Assembly: GCA_033060915.1 (NCBI GenBank)
Contig: CM065389.1
Coordinates: 19,762,001-19,826,000 of the forward strand
Source: Euryodendron excelsum
Taxonomy: Eukaryota > Streptophyta > Magnoliopsida > Ericales > Pentaphylacaceae
Direction: 5' to 3'
DNA: 64,000 nt
A program made the translations under genes and the position numbers. Positions 23,131 through 34,521 of the stretch are shown here, piece after piece (the first letter of the stretch is position 1; every line of letters starts with the position of its first letter). The notes beneath the pieces were generated by a model, which saw nothing but the letters and a program-made list of their open reading frames with translations, was not told where the DNA came from and made no database searches.

Positions 23131-25602
23131 ATTATGCCATCCTATCATTTTTTTTGTATACTCACCGATGATCTGGTTAACCACCAATTGAAAATCTGAA
23201 TAAATAGCTATCTCGGCGATCTTAAGCTCTGTAGCCCAGTGTAGTTTGGCGAGCAGAGTCTCGTATTTTGACTTGTTGTTTAATGCAGTGAACTCTAATT
23301 TATAACCTGCTCCAATGCCATGCCATCTAGCGAGATGAGGACTATGCCCAACCCTGGCCCCCTGTCATTGGATGCTCCGTCAACAAAGAGCTTCCAATGA
23401 TCATCTATCTCCCATAGTTCCAAGGGGTGTTCGACATTTGCTTGATCGGCATTAGGTGTCCATATAGGTTCCTGGGGCAGTTCAATAGAAAACTTAGCAA
23501 TAAAATCAGCTAATACATGTCCTTTCACTGTCTGGGTAAGAATTTGATGTCGAACTCTCCTAACTCCATCGCCCATTTTACTAGTCTTTCTGAGAAATCG
23601 GCTCTTCAGAAAAGTGGCTTTAGCTGATGGTTCGTGAGGACGTTGATAGTATAGGCCCTGAAGTAGTGCACTAACTTACGTGACGCCATTACCAATGCTA
23701 GGGCCAACTTCTCCAGTGGAAGATACCTACTCCCTGCTCTGAAAAGAGTTTTGTTAACATAGTAGACTGGCTTTTGCTGCATGACTTGCTGGCGGAATAA
23801 GACGACGCTTTTCGCCTGGTCTAATATTGCTAGATAGAGATAGAGCTCTTCATGTTTCAGCGGTGTAAAAAGTAGTTGTGGCAGGGCTAGATATTACTTC
23901 AAGTCGGTAAGGGCCTAGTCACAATCAAGACTCCAGTTGAACTGCTCCCGTTTTTTCACAAGTTGGAAGAATGCCCGGCACTTATCTAAAGATCGGCTGA
24001 TAAACCGGTTGAGAGTCGCTGCCATTCCTACTAACTTTTGGGCTTTTTTTATATTCCTCAGGGCTTGGATATTTTGGATTGCGATTATTTGCTACGGATC
24101 TACTTCAATCCCCCGGTGCGTAACCAAAAATCCCATAAACTTTCCACAGCTTACCCCGAACACACATTTAGAGGCATTCAGACTCATTTTATAGTTTTTG
24201 AGGATGTTGAATACTTCCTTTAGATTGCTCAAATGCATCCTTCCGACCTTGCTCTTGACCACGATGTCGTCAATGTACACTTCGACTGTGCTGCTGATGT
24301 ATTGTTTAAACATTTTGGTGACCAATCTCTAATAGGTGGCGCCTGTGTTTTTCAGACCAAAGGGTATTACTTTGTAACAGAAGATGCCTCTTGGGGTGAT
24401 GAAGGTAGTTTTTTCTTGTTCCTCTTCGTGAAGCGAGATCTAGTGGTACTCGCGGTAGGCATTTAGGAAACTCATCTTCTCAAATCCAGTTATTGCAACC
24501 ACGAGCTGATCGATCTTTGGAAAAGGGAAAGGGTCTTTGGGGCATGCTTTATTTAAGTCAGTGAATTTAACACAGACCCTCCACTTACTGTTTTTTTTTT
24601 TTTTTTTTTACCACTACTGTGTTTAAAAGCCGGTGTGGGTAGTAGACTTCCCTTATAGCCTCCGCTTAAAGGAGCCTGTCTACTTCTTCAATTACAACAT
24701 TCACATGTTGAGTAGTTACCCTTCTTCCCTTTTGAACTACAGGTTAACACTGTGGGTCCACGCTAAGTTTGTGGTAAACTAGTTGTGGATCAATTCCTGG
24801 CATGTCATAAGGTGTCTGGGCGAACACTTCAATATACTCTATCAACAGATTGACCAATGATTTCTCCTTAGATTTAGACAAAGAGGTGTCGAGAATAAAA
24901 TACTTTTCTTCATCATGCCGATCTATGTAAACCTTCTTCAGGTCCTCAATAGCCTTGTTTTCTGGTAATAGCCCGATATCATCAATCATGGGTGTGTCTT
25001 CCTGAAGTTCCATCATCTGTACCTTGCCTGTTTTTTTTTTTTTGTGGCGCATACCGTCAGGAAGCACTGTTTAGCCAGTACCTGGTCCCCTCTTATCTCT
25101 CTTAGTCCTCCTAGGGTTGGGAAACAGATTAACTGATGGTAGGACGAATGTATGGTTTTCATGAGGTGCAACCATGTCCGACCTATGATTGCATTATAGG
25201 GGGAAGACACATTAACTACCAGGAACTCTGTTTGAATAGTAATCTCTCCTGCAATAACCAAGACAATTACCTTTCCCAGTGGTCAAACTGGGACCAAGTT
25301 GAATCCGACTAAGGGGTTCAATGATGGTTGGAGATCGGCATCCTTTAGTCTTAGTGTCTTGAAGAGGATATAAAGCATGACTTTGGAGGAGCTTCCTTGA
25401 TCAATCAGCAGCCTTCTTACATCACAGTCCCCCAATCGTAGCGTTACCACCAACGCGTCATTGTGTGGCAGTTGCACCCCTGCCAAGTCATCATCGATGA
25501 AGGTTATGGCCTCAGCACTGCTGCCGACCTTTGCTTTTTTGCTTGGGGCTTCCAACTGCATTACCTCCCTGCTACTTTCTGGATCTCCACTCGGTATCTG
25601 TG
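23131..25602 (-). pseudogene. Protease, reverse transcriptase and RNase H of element A
   Basis: From high to low coordinates. Protease: ITFIDDDLAG (about 25480), then VRRLLIDQGSSSKVMLY, with the DQG active-site form of Tat elements (about 25420-25370). Linker: SPYNAIIGRTWLHLMKTIHS (about 25205-25145). RT: RVCVKFTDLNKACPKDPF (about 24570-24515), FGLKNTGATYQR (about 24350) and [13 protein letters not shown] (about 24290-24250); the catalytic YIDD is intact. RNase H: WKLFVDGASNDRGPGLGIV (about 23400-23345), then VVNQIIGEYTKK (about 23187-23152), cut by X2. A poly(T) run at 24591-24610 and many stops show decay. Z2 separates this block from gag. Confidence 0.9.
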
Positions 25603-28600
25603 TGTTGGCCCAAAAGGCAACCTAAGAGGATGAGTGAATTGGGTTTTTCAAAAATTAAAGTAATTAAGATTAATTAAAATTAATCTAATCAATAGAACAA
25701 TAGTTCAATATGTATGCAGTGCAATGTAAGCGATAATAAAATGAAAACAGAGCATAAGAAAGCACACCAAGAATTACTAAGGTTCAATCACAACTTGTGG
25801 TCTACGTCCTCACCCCAAGATTCCCTTGAAGTCTTCTTTCACTATGCAATCTCCAATTACAAAGTAGATACTGATTTCCAAAATGCTCAACTCACTTTTA
25901 TATAAGAACTTCTTCCCAAGTTCTTTCAACCACCAAGTGGGTTTGTTCAAGATTCACTTCAACTTATAAGTGTTTTTCTTTTATAAGAGTCCAGTACTAT
26001 CCATTTTAGAAAAGAATGTTTAAAAGAAATGATGCATGATATGCAAATGCAAGAAAAGAAATTTGATTTGAAAGAAAAACTTGATTTGAAATTGGAAAGA
26101 AGGATTTGGAAATAGATTGTAGAATTAGAAACTTGAAATAGATTATGGAATTGGAAGTTTAAGAAAAGTTATGAAATTGAAAGTTTGAAAAAGGTGTTGG
26201 AATTGGAGATTTGAAAAAAGTTATGACCAAACCTGTGAGGGTTATCTACGTATTCTTTTTGGGAAATCAGGTCAGTCGTAGTTCGAACAAGAGTCCGACA
26301 GAAAATATAAGGTTTGATTTGAAAAAGAGATTTATTTGGAGCTTGGAATAGAAGATTGAAAATTGGAATTTGGAATTGAGAAGATTGGACCTTGATTTGG
26401 AAAGATAGAATTTGAAAGAAGGACTTGGACTTGTTTTGGAAAGATTGAGATTTAGAAAACTTAGACTTAAGAAAGATAGGATTTAGGAAGGACTTGAGAT
26501 TAAGAAATATTTGACTCGATGGTTAGACTTGGAAGATTAAGGAAAAATTGGATTTAAGAAAGGTTCAAATTAGGAAAGTTTCATTTTAGGAAAGATTTTG
26601 AATTAGGAAAGTTCCCATTTTAAGAAAGATTTTGAAATAGAAAAAGTTTCGTTTTAGGAAAGTTTCGAATTAGGGAAGTTTCAAATTAGGAAATAATTAA
26701 AATTGGAAAGTTTTGAAATTGGAATGTTTTGAATTTAGAAAGTTTTGAAATTGGAAAGTCTTTTTTTTAAGAAAGAGTTGATTTTTGGAAAGAGTTTGAA
26801 TTAGGAAAAGTTTAGTTTAAGAAAGATTTGGAGTTTGGAAAGTTTAGAATTTAGAAAGTTAAGAATTTTAGAAAGATTCAAAATTTGAGTTTAAGAAATA
26901 CTTGAGATTAGAAAAGGTTTGAGTTTAGGAAAGATTTGAAAATTCAAATTTAGAAAGTTGAAATTTGGAAAGGTATGGAATTAAGAAAAGTTAGAATTAA
27001 GAAAGATTAAGAAGCTTAAAGTTAAGGAAAGATTTGAAAGTTTAAGTTTTGGAAATTTAAGGTTTAAGAAAGTATGAGGTTAGGAAGGAGTAGATTAGGA
27101 AATGTTCAGATTAGGAAGGATTGACATTCCTATTTTCTAAAATAAAAGATTGAATTTTGTTTGTAAAACGAGGTGTTTTGATTTTATTTCTAAAAATGGA
27201 GGATTGGATCTAGTTTCCTAAATGGGGAGATTGGATTTGGTTTCCTAAAATGGAGGATATGATTCAACACGAAATTGGAAAGATAAAGTTTTGGAAATCC
27301 TAGATTTTGGTATAGAAAATAGGGTTTGAAAATATATGATTTTAATGTAGAAAATAGGATTTGGAAACTTAAAGTTTGAAGCCAAAATAGGAAATTGAAA
27401 ATTATATTTTGAAAAGAAAATTAAGGTTTCCTGATCATGGCTCTAGGGCTTGACTTGAGCTTCAAGAAAAAAAGATTTTAGAAAGTAGAACTTTTTTGGG
27501 AAGAAAGATTTTTAGAAGGAGATCTTAACAAAGAGTTTTGTAGAAAGTAAACTTGAAAAGAGTTTTGGAAAGGAGACTTTGGAAAGTAAAACTTTAAGAA
27601 ATTTTTTGCAAAGGGATTTTTTGGAAAGAGTTTTTTATGAAGGAACATTTTAGAAAGTGAATTTTGAAGAGAGCTTTTTGGAAAGGAATTTGACAAGAAG
27701 TTTTGGAAAAATAGATTTTTTGAAGGGAGCTTTTAGAAAACAATTTTTAGAAAGTAATTTTTAAAAAGAGATTGGAGAGAGTTTTTAGAAAGTATATTGG
27801 AGAGGAGATTTTAGAAAGTAGATGTAAAAAGAGATTTTAAAGAAGATTTTAAAAAGAAGTTTGAAAAGTAAGTTTGAAAACCAATTTGGAAAGGGATAAA
27901 ATATGAACTTTTGCAAGCCTCTAAAAATATCATACTTTCCTAAAACGATTCTAATCATAAGTAGGTTAGAACCATTCTAGGATTGTAGTTTTGAAAACAA
28001 CAAGGATTTGAAAATACAGACCATATTGGTCACTTTAAATGTAACACTTTCCTAAAGCAACTCTAACCATGGAAATGCTAGAATCACTTTAAGATTGTGA
28101 TTTTGAAAATAAGTTTTTTAAGAAGAAAACTTTAATGCAAGTTTTGAAAATGATTTTTTATGCAAGTTTTGAAAACAAGTTTAAAAACAAATTTTGGGAG
28201 AGATGCATGATCATGATATGCACAATGTAAGTTGAGGTTGTGAACATACAAGGTTAGAGGCTTCATCACATAATCAAAGGGGCCGAACCCACGTGGTCTC
28301 CGGTTAGACTAAGAGAAAGCCCTCGACACGGTGACTTTCAATAGTCTAATCCTACACATGAGCATGGGAGTCCCTTGTTTCAAGCATGCAAGAAAGGGGG
28401 GAAAAAGATGGGGGATTAAAATTAGAAGAAAATCTAAGTGGGTTAGGAGGAAGAAGAGAGGGGGAAAGTTGCGTAAACGTAAATAGAAAGCCTACCTTGT
28501 GTCTTTGTTTATTTGCTTGCTCGGTTTGCTTTCTTTACTTCGATCTTTGCTTGGCTTTGCGTCAGTCTTCGAGAGCTTGCTTTGATCTTCGAAAGCTTTG

Positions 28601-31255
28601 GAATTACAGCAGTTCAAGTCTTCAATGGAGGCTTTAGAGGCTAGTATATGAGTACATATGAGTGTATGGGAGTGTATGTATACTAGGGTTTAGTGTTTGG
28701 GGGCTAGGGTTTGGGAAGGCTACGAGCTCTGTGTATCGAAGAGGAGAGTTTTTAGACTGAGTTTGCAGACCCTTTTTATACTGGAGGAGGCTCTGTATTT
28801 ATAGACAGAGGATTGACCTGATGCCTGTTGTAGTGGCGCCATATAAAATTTCCTTGTAGCGCCACTTAGGAAAGTTTTAAGGTCGGCAAACAACGTATCT
28901 TTAGAAGATTTGGACACCTATATTAGTGACTACAATGCAATTTTTAGCCTGGCTTCACTGGGAGTGACTTCGGAAGGTCCGGGAATGATTTGAAGGGTCG
29001 AGAATAGCCCGAAAGGCCGGAAAGGGATAAGAACCCTTAGAATAAAGTCTCAGGAGTAATATACTTGAAGAATGATGTCAAGATGTGACAGAGGGGTTGA
29101 CCGGGCTATTAGGGGCAAAATGGTTAATCAGACTGAAAAGCTACCTGGATGGACTTGAAATATCCCGAAAGAAGACTAGAAGCTTGAAAACATTAGCTAG
29201 AATGTTCCAGGAGGCTACCGGTTTGATACCCAGAGCCGATGTGGTTAGAAAAGGAAAACGGCTCGCAAGGGGCAAAACGGTCATTTTGCACCGAGCTTGC
29301 CAGAACTGACTCGAAATAACCTAGAAATGTATTGGAAGGCCGGGGATACTACCAAAAACATCCCTGGGAGGTTACCGATTTAATACTCAGTGCCGGTGTG
29401 GTTCCTAGGGCGCTCGGATGCCTAGGGGCACAATGATCATCTTAACCAAAAAGTCTTGGAATTGACCCGAAACTGACTGGAAGCCACCTAATCATGTCAG
29501 ATTGTCTTTAAGATAATCTTGGAAGGGTGGACTTATCATTCTGAGGACTTAGGTACTTTTTTAAGAAACGTGCCAGAAATGGCCCTAGGGGCGGTTTGGT
29601 CATTTTTCACTGGAGTGAGCTAGCAGTCACTGGTGTTAACCTTGGTTTTGAGTGTTTTCGTCACTTTGACAGCGGTCCCGTGACATAGGAGTTTTTGGGT
29701 AATTCCCTATATCGACTTGTTTACGAGTGTTTCTGTCACTCTGACGATTACGATGTTTACAAGTATTTCCGTTACTCTAACGGGTCGCGATCATTCTAGA
29801 GACTGTCTGATCTTGGAAGGTCGCAAGGTGGAGTTAGCACCTAAGGAATTAACTTTCTCGGAAGGTATGTCAAAATGGTCATTTCTTCATTGGCGGGCTA
29901 GCAGGTGGCAAAGGTGGACCGTTCTACCGTCTAGGGGACTTGGGGTCTCGTTCCGATCGACAGGTTTGAAGGGACTTACTGTTCCTAAGAGTTCTCTCGA
30001 AAAAATGCCGGACAGGATGGACTTACCACCTTGAGAAATTAACTATCTCGAAAGGTGTGTCGAATTTAATTAGAATTGGAATTGGACTTGGAATTTGGAA
30101 AAACGGGGACTTATTGTCTTTGAAAAGATATACCCACTAGAATTGGACCAAACAATGCCCCCAAGGGCATTTTGGTCATTTTGTGTCTACTTGGGCCCAA
30201 TGGGCCCGCGAAGCGATTGATTGACGGGATTAGACTTGGAATGGTGTTTTAAATCGGAATATGTCCATATTGACTTGAACTCAAGTTTGGACGGACCGGA
30301 GGCTGCCGAGTGGGCAACAATGGGGTGTTTACAGAAGGTTGTTGGAGCTTCATTAAATGCGCGCCCAATTCATTATAACGTTTAAAAATATAGTCGTTAG
30401 TCCCCAAGTGTCGACATTTGACTTCCATGTGTTAACACATCAAGTCTACATTCTTCAGATTTTGTCTATTGTCTCCATATGTTGACACTTCAAATTCATG
30501 TGTCGACACATCACCTAAAAATCTTCATTCAGGCTTCCTTGATCAAATATGACTTCAAAAATACTTTACGATCTTCAATGAGTCTTCTCTTTGGGGTATG
30601 ATGATACTTCAAAGTCTTCAATCCGTTGTGACAATTTTAAGAATGTTTTCAATTCAATTTGTATTGAATTCAATTTGATTTCTTCTAAATCTTCTATTGG
30701 ATTCTTCAAGGAGTCTTTGCACACATGATGAATTCTTCATTTGAATCACTTTCAATCTCTTCGAGTTCAAGTCACCTTCAATCTCTTCGAGTTCAAGTTA
30801 ACTTTATTGAGTCTTTAGAAGTTTAATGAAATTTATTTTTGAGCACTCTCAATACACATTAACTTTATTAAATCTTCACAATTTTAATGAAGTCTTCTTT
30901 TAAATTCTTTATAGAGACTGTACAATCATTATGAATTCTCTTTTTTTATACCTTCAATTTTTTCGAATTCAAGTCAACTTCATTGAGTCTTTACACACTT
31001 AATGAAATATTCTTTTAAAAACCTTCAATCTCTTAGAATACAAATCATTTGTTTGAAGTTTGAATGAGTGCAATTGCTTTGTTTTGGTGCATGGCTCAAA
31101 ATTGGAATTGTTGTGTATCCATTTTGATATGTATTAGACTTTAAGTCAAGCTTTAAGTCTAAATTATAATTCTTGTTAATCTACACACTAATTAAATGCA
31201 TTAGTAAACTAACACAAGGTTTAGTTATCATCAAAATCAAGGTGTAGAGTCAACA
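25603..31255 (+). mobile_element. Solo LTR Z2 (SIRE-like), interrupted by X3
   Basis: It starts TGTTGGCCCAAAAGGC, ends GTAGAGTCAACA, and has a perfect TSD CTGTG (25598-25602, 31256-31260). 25603-25988 aligns with 15301-15680 of Z1, and 30334-31255 aligns with 15906-17051. Roughly 225 bp of the Z1 sequence is missing where X3 sits, and the right part is also shortened. The net LTR is about 1.3 kb against 1.75 kb for Z1. It splits element A between gag and protease. Confidence 0.85.
25989..30333 (-). mobile_element. X3: truncated giant LTR related to X, nested in Z2
   Basis: The right end GGGTGTTTACA is the complement of a TGTAAACACCCC start. Inner landmarks shared with X are TCAGTCGTAGTTCGAACAAGAG (about 26271), the AATCAAAGGGGCCGAACCCACG/AGCATGCAAGAAAGGGGG segment (about 28270-28400), TATAAATA on the - strand (28796-28803) and the TTGGTCATTTTTCACTGGAG block (about 29600). 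The other LTR end is absent. Because both the X3 terminus and ~225 bp of Z2 are lost at 25988/25989, one deletion across the junction is the simplest explanation. 26040-27900 is a very degenerate GGAAAGATTTGAAA-type repeat. Confidence 0.75.
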
Positions 31256-31260
31256 CTGTG

Positions 31261-32960
31261 TGGGTCTACAGTGGCTGATTCTACTGATCGATGGAGGACA
31301 TTGATTACTTGGGCATGTTCAGTTCTAACTTCCTTTTGGGGAGTGGCTTCCTGCTTTGTCTACTCTATCTCTCGCTTTGTCTTCTCTCGATCAATGTATT
31401 GGTCAAGATGTCCTGCCTTTGCCAATTCTTTCGAGTGGTTTTTAATATTCTGGCAATTCTCCATTTGATGCCCTTTTTTCCTGTGATAAGAACAGAACTT
31501 CCTCTGGTCTCAGAAAGCAGGGTCTCCTCCCAGCTTTAGGGGCCACTTGAAGAAAGGCTTGTCTCGTATTTGGGGCAAAATCTTGTACATTGGGCCTTTG
31601 AAGACTGTGTTGACCCCTTATGTAGTTTTCCTGCCTCGACTATTGTTGTTGTTCTCCTCGTGTTTGGGCCTCTTGCTTTCATGCCCATCTTTCTTATCGG
31701 TCTTCTTGTTGACCTTCTCTTGCTTTGGCTGTGCTACATTCTCTTCCACCCATGCATACTGTTAAGTCCTTAGCATCAGGTCCTGTATGCGGGTTACTAG
31801 TTTTTTCATAAGGAATTGCCTCAATCGACGTTCTCTAGGAAGGTCGATCTTGAACTGTGCAACAGCCAGCTGCTCGTTGTAGTCCTCTATTTCATTATAA
31901 GCCTCCCAGTATCTCCTTGCATATGCTCGTAATCTCTCGTCATCTTTCTTTTGTAAGGTCAACAAGTAGTACACCTCCTTCGGCTGCTTGCTGTTGGCGA
32001 TGAATCGGTTAGTGAATAGCTTGACGAGTTGTCTCTAGCTTGATATTGATTTGGACTGTAACTTGTTGAACCATCGTAGGGCTACCTCTCCTAGTCTTGA
32101 AGGGAGAACTCGACACATGAGTGAATCGTCATAGTTCCATAGCGCCTTCATCTGCTTGTAGTGCCGAAATGGGTAATGGGATCCGACTTTCCATTATAAG
32201 GAGTGAAATTTGGTAGGGCAAATTTCCTGGGAGTTCGACATGTCTCAATCTCTTCTGTGAAGGGAGTGGAAGCAATCTGGTCCAGGGCTCTTCTGGCTAT
32301 ATCTTGGGCTATTCGCCCCTTTTGGTGCTTATCCCGGTTGTTGAGCTGATCTTCCAGCCATTTGTTCTAATCCTGCTGCTCTGGCTCGACCCTTGCCGGG
32401 TCTCTCGCTGGTGCTCGATTCCTTCGTGGTTGCCGATCTTCCTGTTAGTCCATACAGTGCCCTGTACTAGCTATATAGTTCCCTGTTGCCGGGGGGCTCA
32501 TGTTTCTTGAATTCGTTCTCCTTTTTTGCCGCCGATTTGGGGATCTCTTAGGTATTCTTCCATCTCGTTTGGCAATTGCTTCCCTCATTGTTTCAATCGT
32601 TAATCTGAGGTGGGCAATCTCTTCATTTCGCTGCCGAATCTCCTATTCAGTTTTTCAAAGTGATAAATTGCTAGGCACGCGGCCGCTGGATGGTGATGGA
32701 TTCAAGTTCCTACGGTGATTTCTTCAGCAGTTTAAATTTCGGGCATACTGCGGAGCCCATGCTAGACCCTCCCGTCCTTTCGGCCGATTGCTTCCACAGA
32801 ATCATATCTCCAATCTGATGAAGTGTCTTTTGGGAGTTCGCATTAGATCATTATCATGCTGACTTGATTGGTGCCTGCTGTTGTGACTTTGGATGTCATG
32901 GTTGTCATCTAGTTCCCTGTTGGTGGGATCAACTCTTCCTCCGAGATAGCCGGTACTCAT
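31261..32960 (-). pseudogene. gag of element A
   Basis: The ATG at 32958-32960 is 34 bp inside the 5' LTR edge and opens MSTGYLGGRVDPTNREL, stopping early. Downstream gag landmarks in various frames: FALPNFTPYNGKSDPITH (about 32220-32165), the helix-rich core ERLRAYARRYWEAYNEIED (about 31935-31880), and a nucleocapsid-like knuckle FCSYHRKKGHQMENC (about 31500-31455) of the CX3HX4HX4C sort common in Tat gag. Frameshifts and stops make it inactive. The reading joins toward protease after removal of Z2. Confidence 0.85.
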
Positions 32961-32975
32961 CGTTGTATAAACCTT

Positions 32976-32993
32976 CTCATAGACGACGCCAAT
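32976..32993 (-). other. Primer-binding site of element A
   Basis: Immediately inside the 5' LTR the - strand reads ATTGGCGTCGTCTATGAG. This resembles the TGGCGCCGTC-type primer-binding sites common in Tat elements. Which tRNA it matches was not determined. Confidence 0.6.
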
Positions 32994-33492
32994 TGTAGAT
33001 GGAATTTTTGGAAATGCCTGGTTAAACTCTCAAACCGAATCGACGAGCACGAGCAATCTGCAAGAGAAGAAGACGATGAGAATGTCTCGACCTTCTTTGG
33101 GCTGAAGGCACTCCGATGATTAAGTTAGCGAGCTTAATCACAATGAATCAAATAGAATATTAGAGAGCTAGAATTTAAGTGAACGTACATTATACCTTTA
33201 GTGCATGAAGGTATTTATAGTGCTCAGAATGCTATACTCCCATAGGGAATTGTATTCTATCTCCTCCTCTGAGTTAATCTCTTTTGGATAATTGGCTAGT
33301 AGCCTAATCCTTTTAGGACTGGATTTGTATATGTTCAACCGACTTGGTCTTTGCTGGATCTGAGCTAGATTTACCACAATTGGGACCTTCATCTGGGCAC
33401 TGGTGGATTTGGGCCTCTCCTGGCCCAGGTCTGCAGTTTGTTTTTAGACAGACCAAGTATAATTATTTTGAGTCTCATTATTTTAACCCACA
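32994..33492 (-). repeat. 5' LTR of element A
   Basis: It starts TGTAGATGGAATTTTT, ends TTTTAACCCACA, and is 499 bp like its partner at 5098-5596. The GGTATTTATAGTGCT block contains the - strand TATA-like sequence. Confidence 0.93.
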
Positions 33493-33497
33493 ATACC

Positions 33498-34438
33498 CTA
33501 TAATAAAAAATGCTATGCTCAATATGTATTAACTCTTTGTCTATTATTTTTATCTATGTGTATTTTATATATTAATGAAGTTCGTTTACCTACAGTATAT
33601 ATAATCCCAGAAGCTTTTTAACATAAATATTCTCAATATTCCCTATTATCACAAAATGATGGTGTAAAACAGACCTGCATTGTCAAGTTATAGTGGCAAT
33701 TTGAATAATAATTTACACATTGGTGAATCACAATTTTTTTTTTGAAAACTATTTTCACTAAATATTGTGATACATAAAAAAATGTGGGCTATTACAATCT
33801 ATATGTTAAATGATGAGGTAACTTCAAATTAAAATTTCACTTAAGATTTAGGTGCTATTTAATTAAATAAAAAAAATTTATGCTGAAATATTCTATCATT
33901 AAATTACTATATATTGGAAGCTCTAAGTAGTTAAAAATTTTAAAATAAAGAGTCAGGCCCTTGTTCTAAAGATTCTATTAATTGAAACACTAATTTCCCG
34001 TCATGCTGCGCTCAGCTTCTCTAATTGTTGGATTGTTTATGGTCTTTAATAAAATCTCTATTTTATTATTGGAAAAAAAATTATTGATTACGACTAAAAT
34101 TTCAAAGCGGCTTTCACTTTTCCTATTTGTAATTGGCAAATGTTAAAATTTGCCCTTAGGATATTTAGGTTATATGTCTTAGGCTCATACTTTGCGCGAT
34201 CAGATGAAGCTTATTTAAGGTAATTTTTAGCTGGATTTGTATTTTTTAAATATTTTTAAATTTATTTGTTGGAAAATATTTTTGATTTCATCTTCCATTT
34301 TCTTTATTTTAAAGCCCTTAATTGTAACTTTTCGGGGGTCACTACAGGTATTTTAAGCATCTCCCCGACCATGTTCGCGTCTCCAATAGGACCTGTTAGC
34401 CATTACAGGCCGATCCATTGAGCCTTCAAAGGTTTGCA

Positions 34439-34441
<3 letters not shown>
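33498..34441 (+). promoter_or_regulatory. Upstream region of the YbaK gene
   Basis: About 1 kb of AT-rich DNA between element A and the gene. Positions 34330-34440 are less AT-rich (CTCCCCGACCATGTTCGCGTCTCC) and are probably near the transcription start. No unmistakable TATA box was chosen, and no other gene is seen. Confidence 0.4.
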
Positions 34442-34483
<42 letters not shown>

Positions 34484-34520
34484 GGGGAGGGGGAGAGAGA
34501 GAAGAGAGAGGAGGGGGACA
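34442..34520 (+). repeat. (GA)n repeat in the 5' leader
   Basis: About 19 perfect GA units (34442-34480), then GAGGGGGA and GAGAGAGAAGAGAGAGGAGG-type imperfect purine repeats. It ends one base before the G preceding the start codon. GA-rich leaders are common binding places for plant BBR/BPC GAGA-binding factors; use here is inferred. Confidence 0.85.
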
Positions 34521-34521
34521 G

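Larger units (their letters stand above)
5098..33492 (-). mobile_element. Tat/Retand-type Ty3-gypsy retrotransposon, nested-insertion host (element A)
   Basis: Two 499-bp LTRs (5098-5596 and 32994-33492) bound the element, with perfect TSD ATACC at 5093-5097 and 33493-33497. All pol coding is on the - strand, so the right LTR is the 5' LTR. Five insertions lie within it: X1 5948-10855, Y 12815-14117, Z1 15301-17051, X2 18333-23130 and Z2 25603-31255 (Z2 carrying X3). Subtracting them with one 5-bp duplication each leaves 9957 bp. The order LTR, gag, PR-RT-RH-IN, tandem repeats, antisense extra ORF, LTR is known for Tat-lineage elements such as Grande and Retand. Every coding block has stops, so it is dead. 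The two LTRs differ at many positions (on the order of a tenth by eye), so the insertion is old. Confidence 0.92.
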
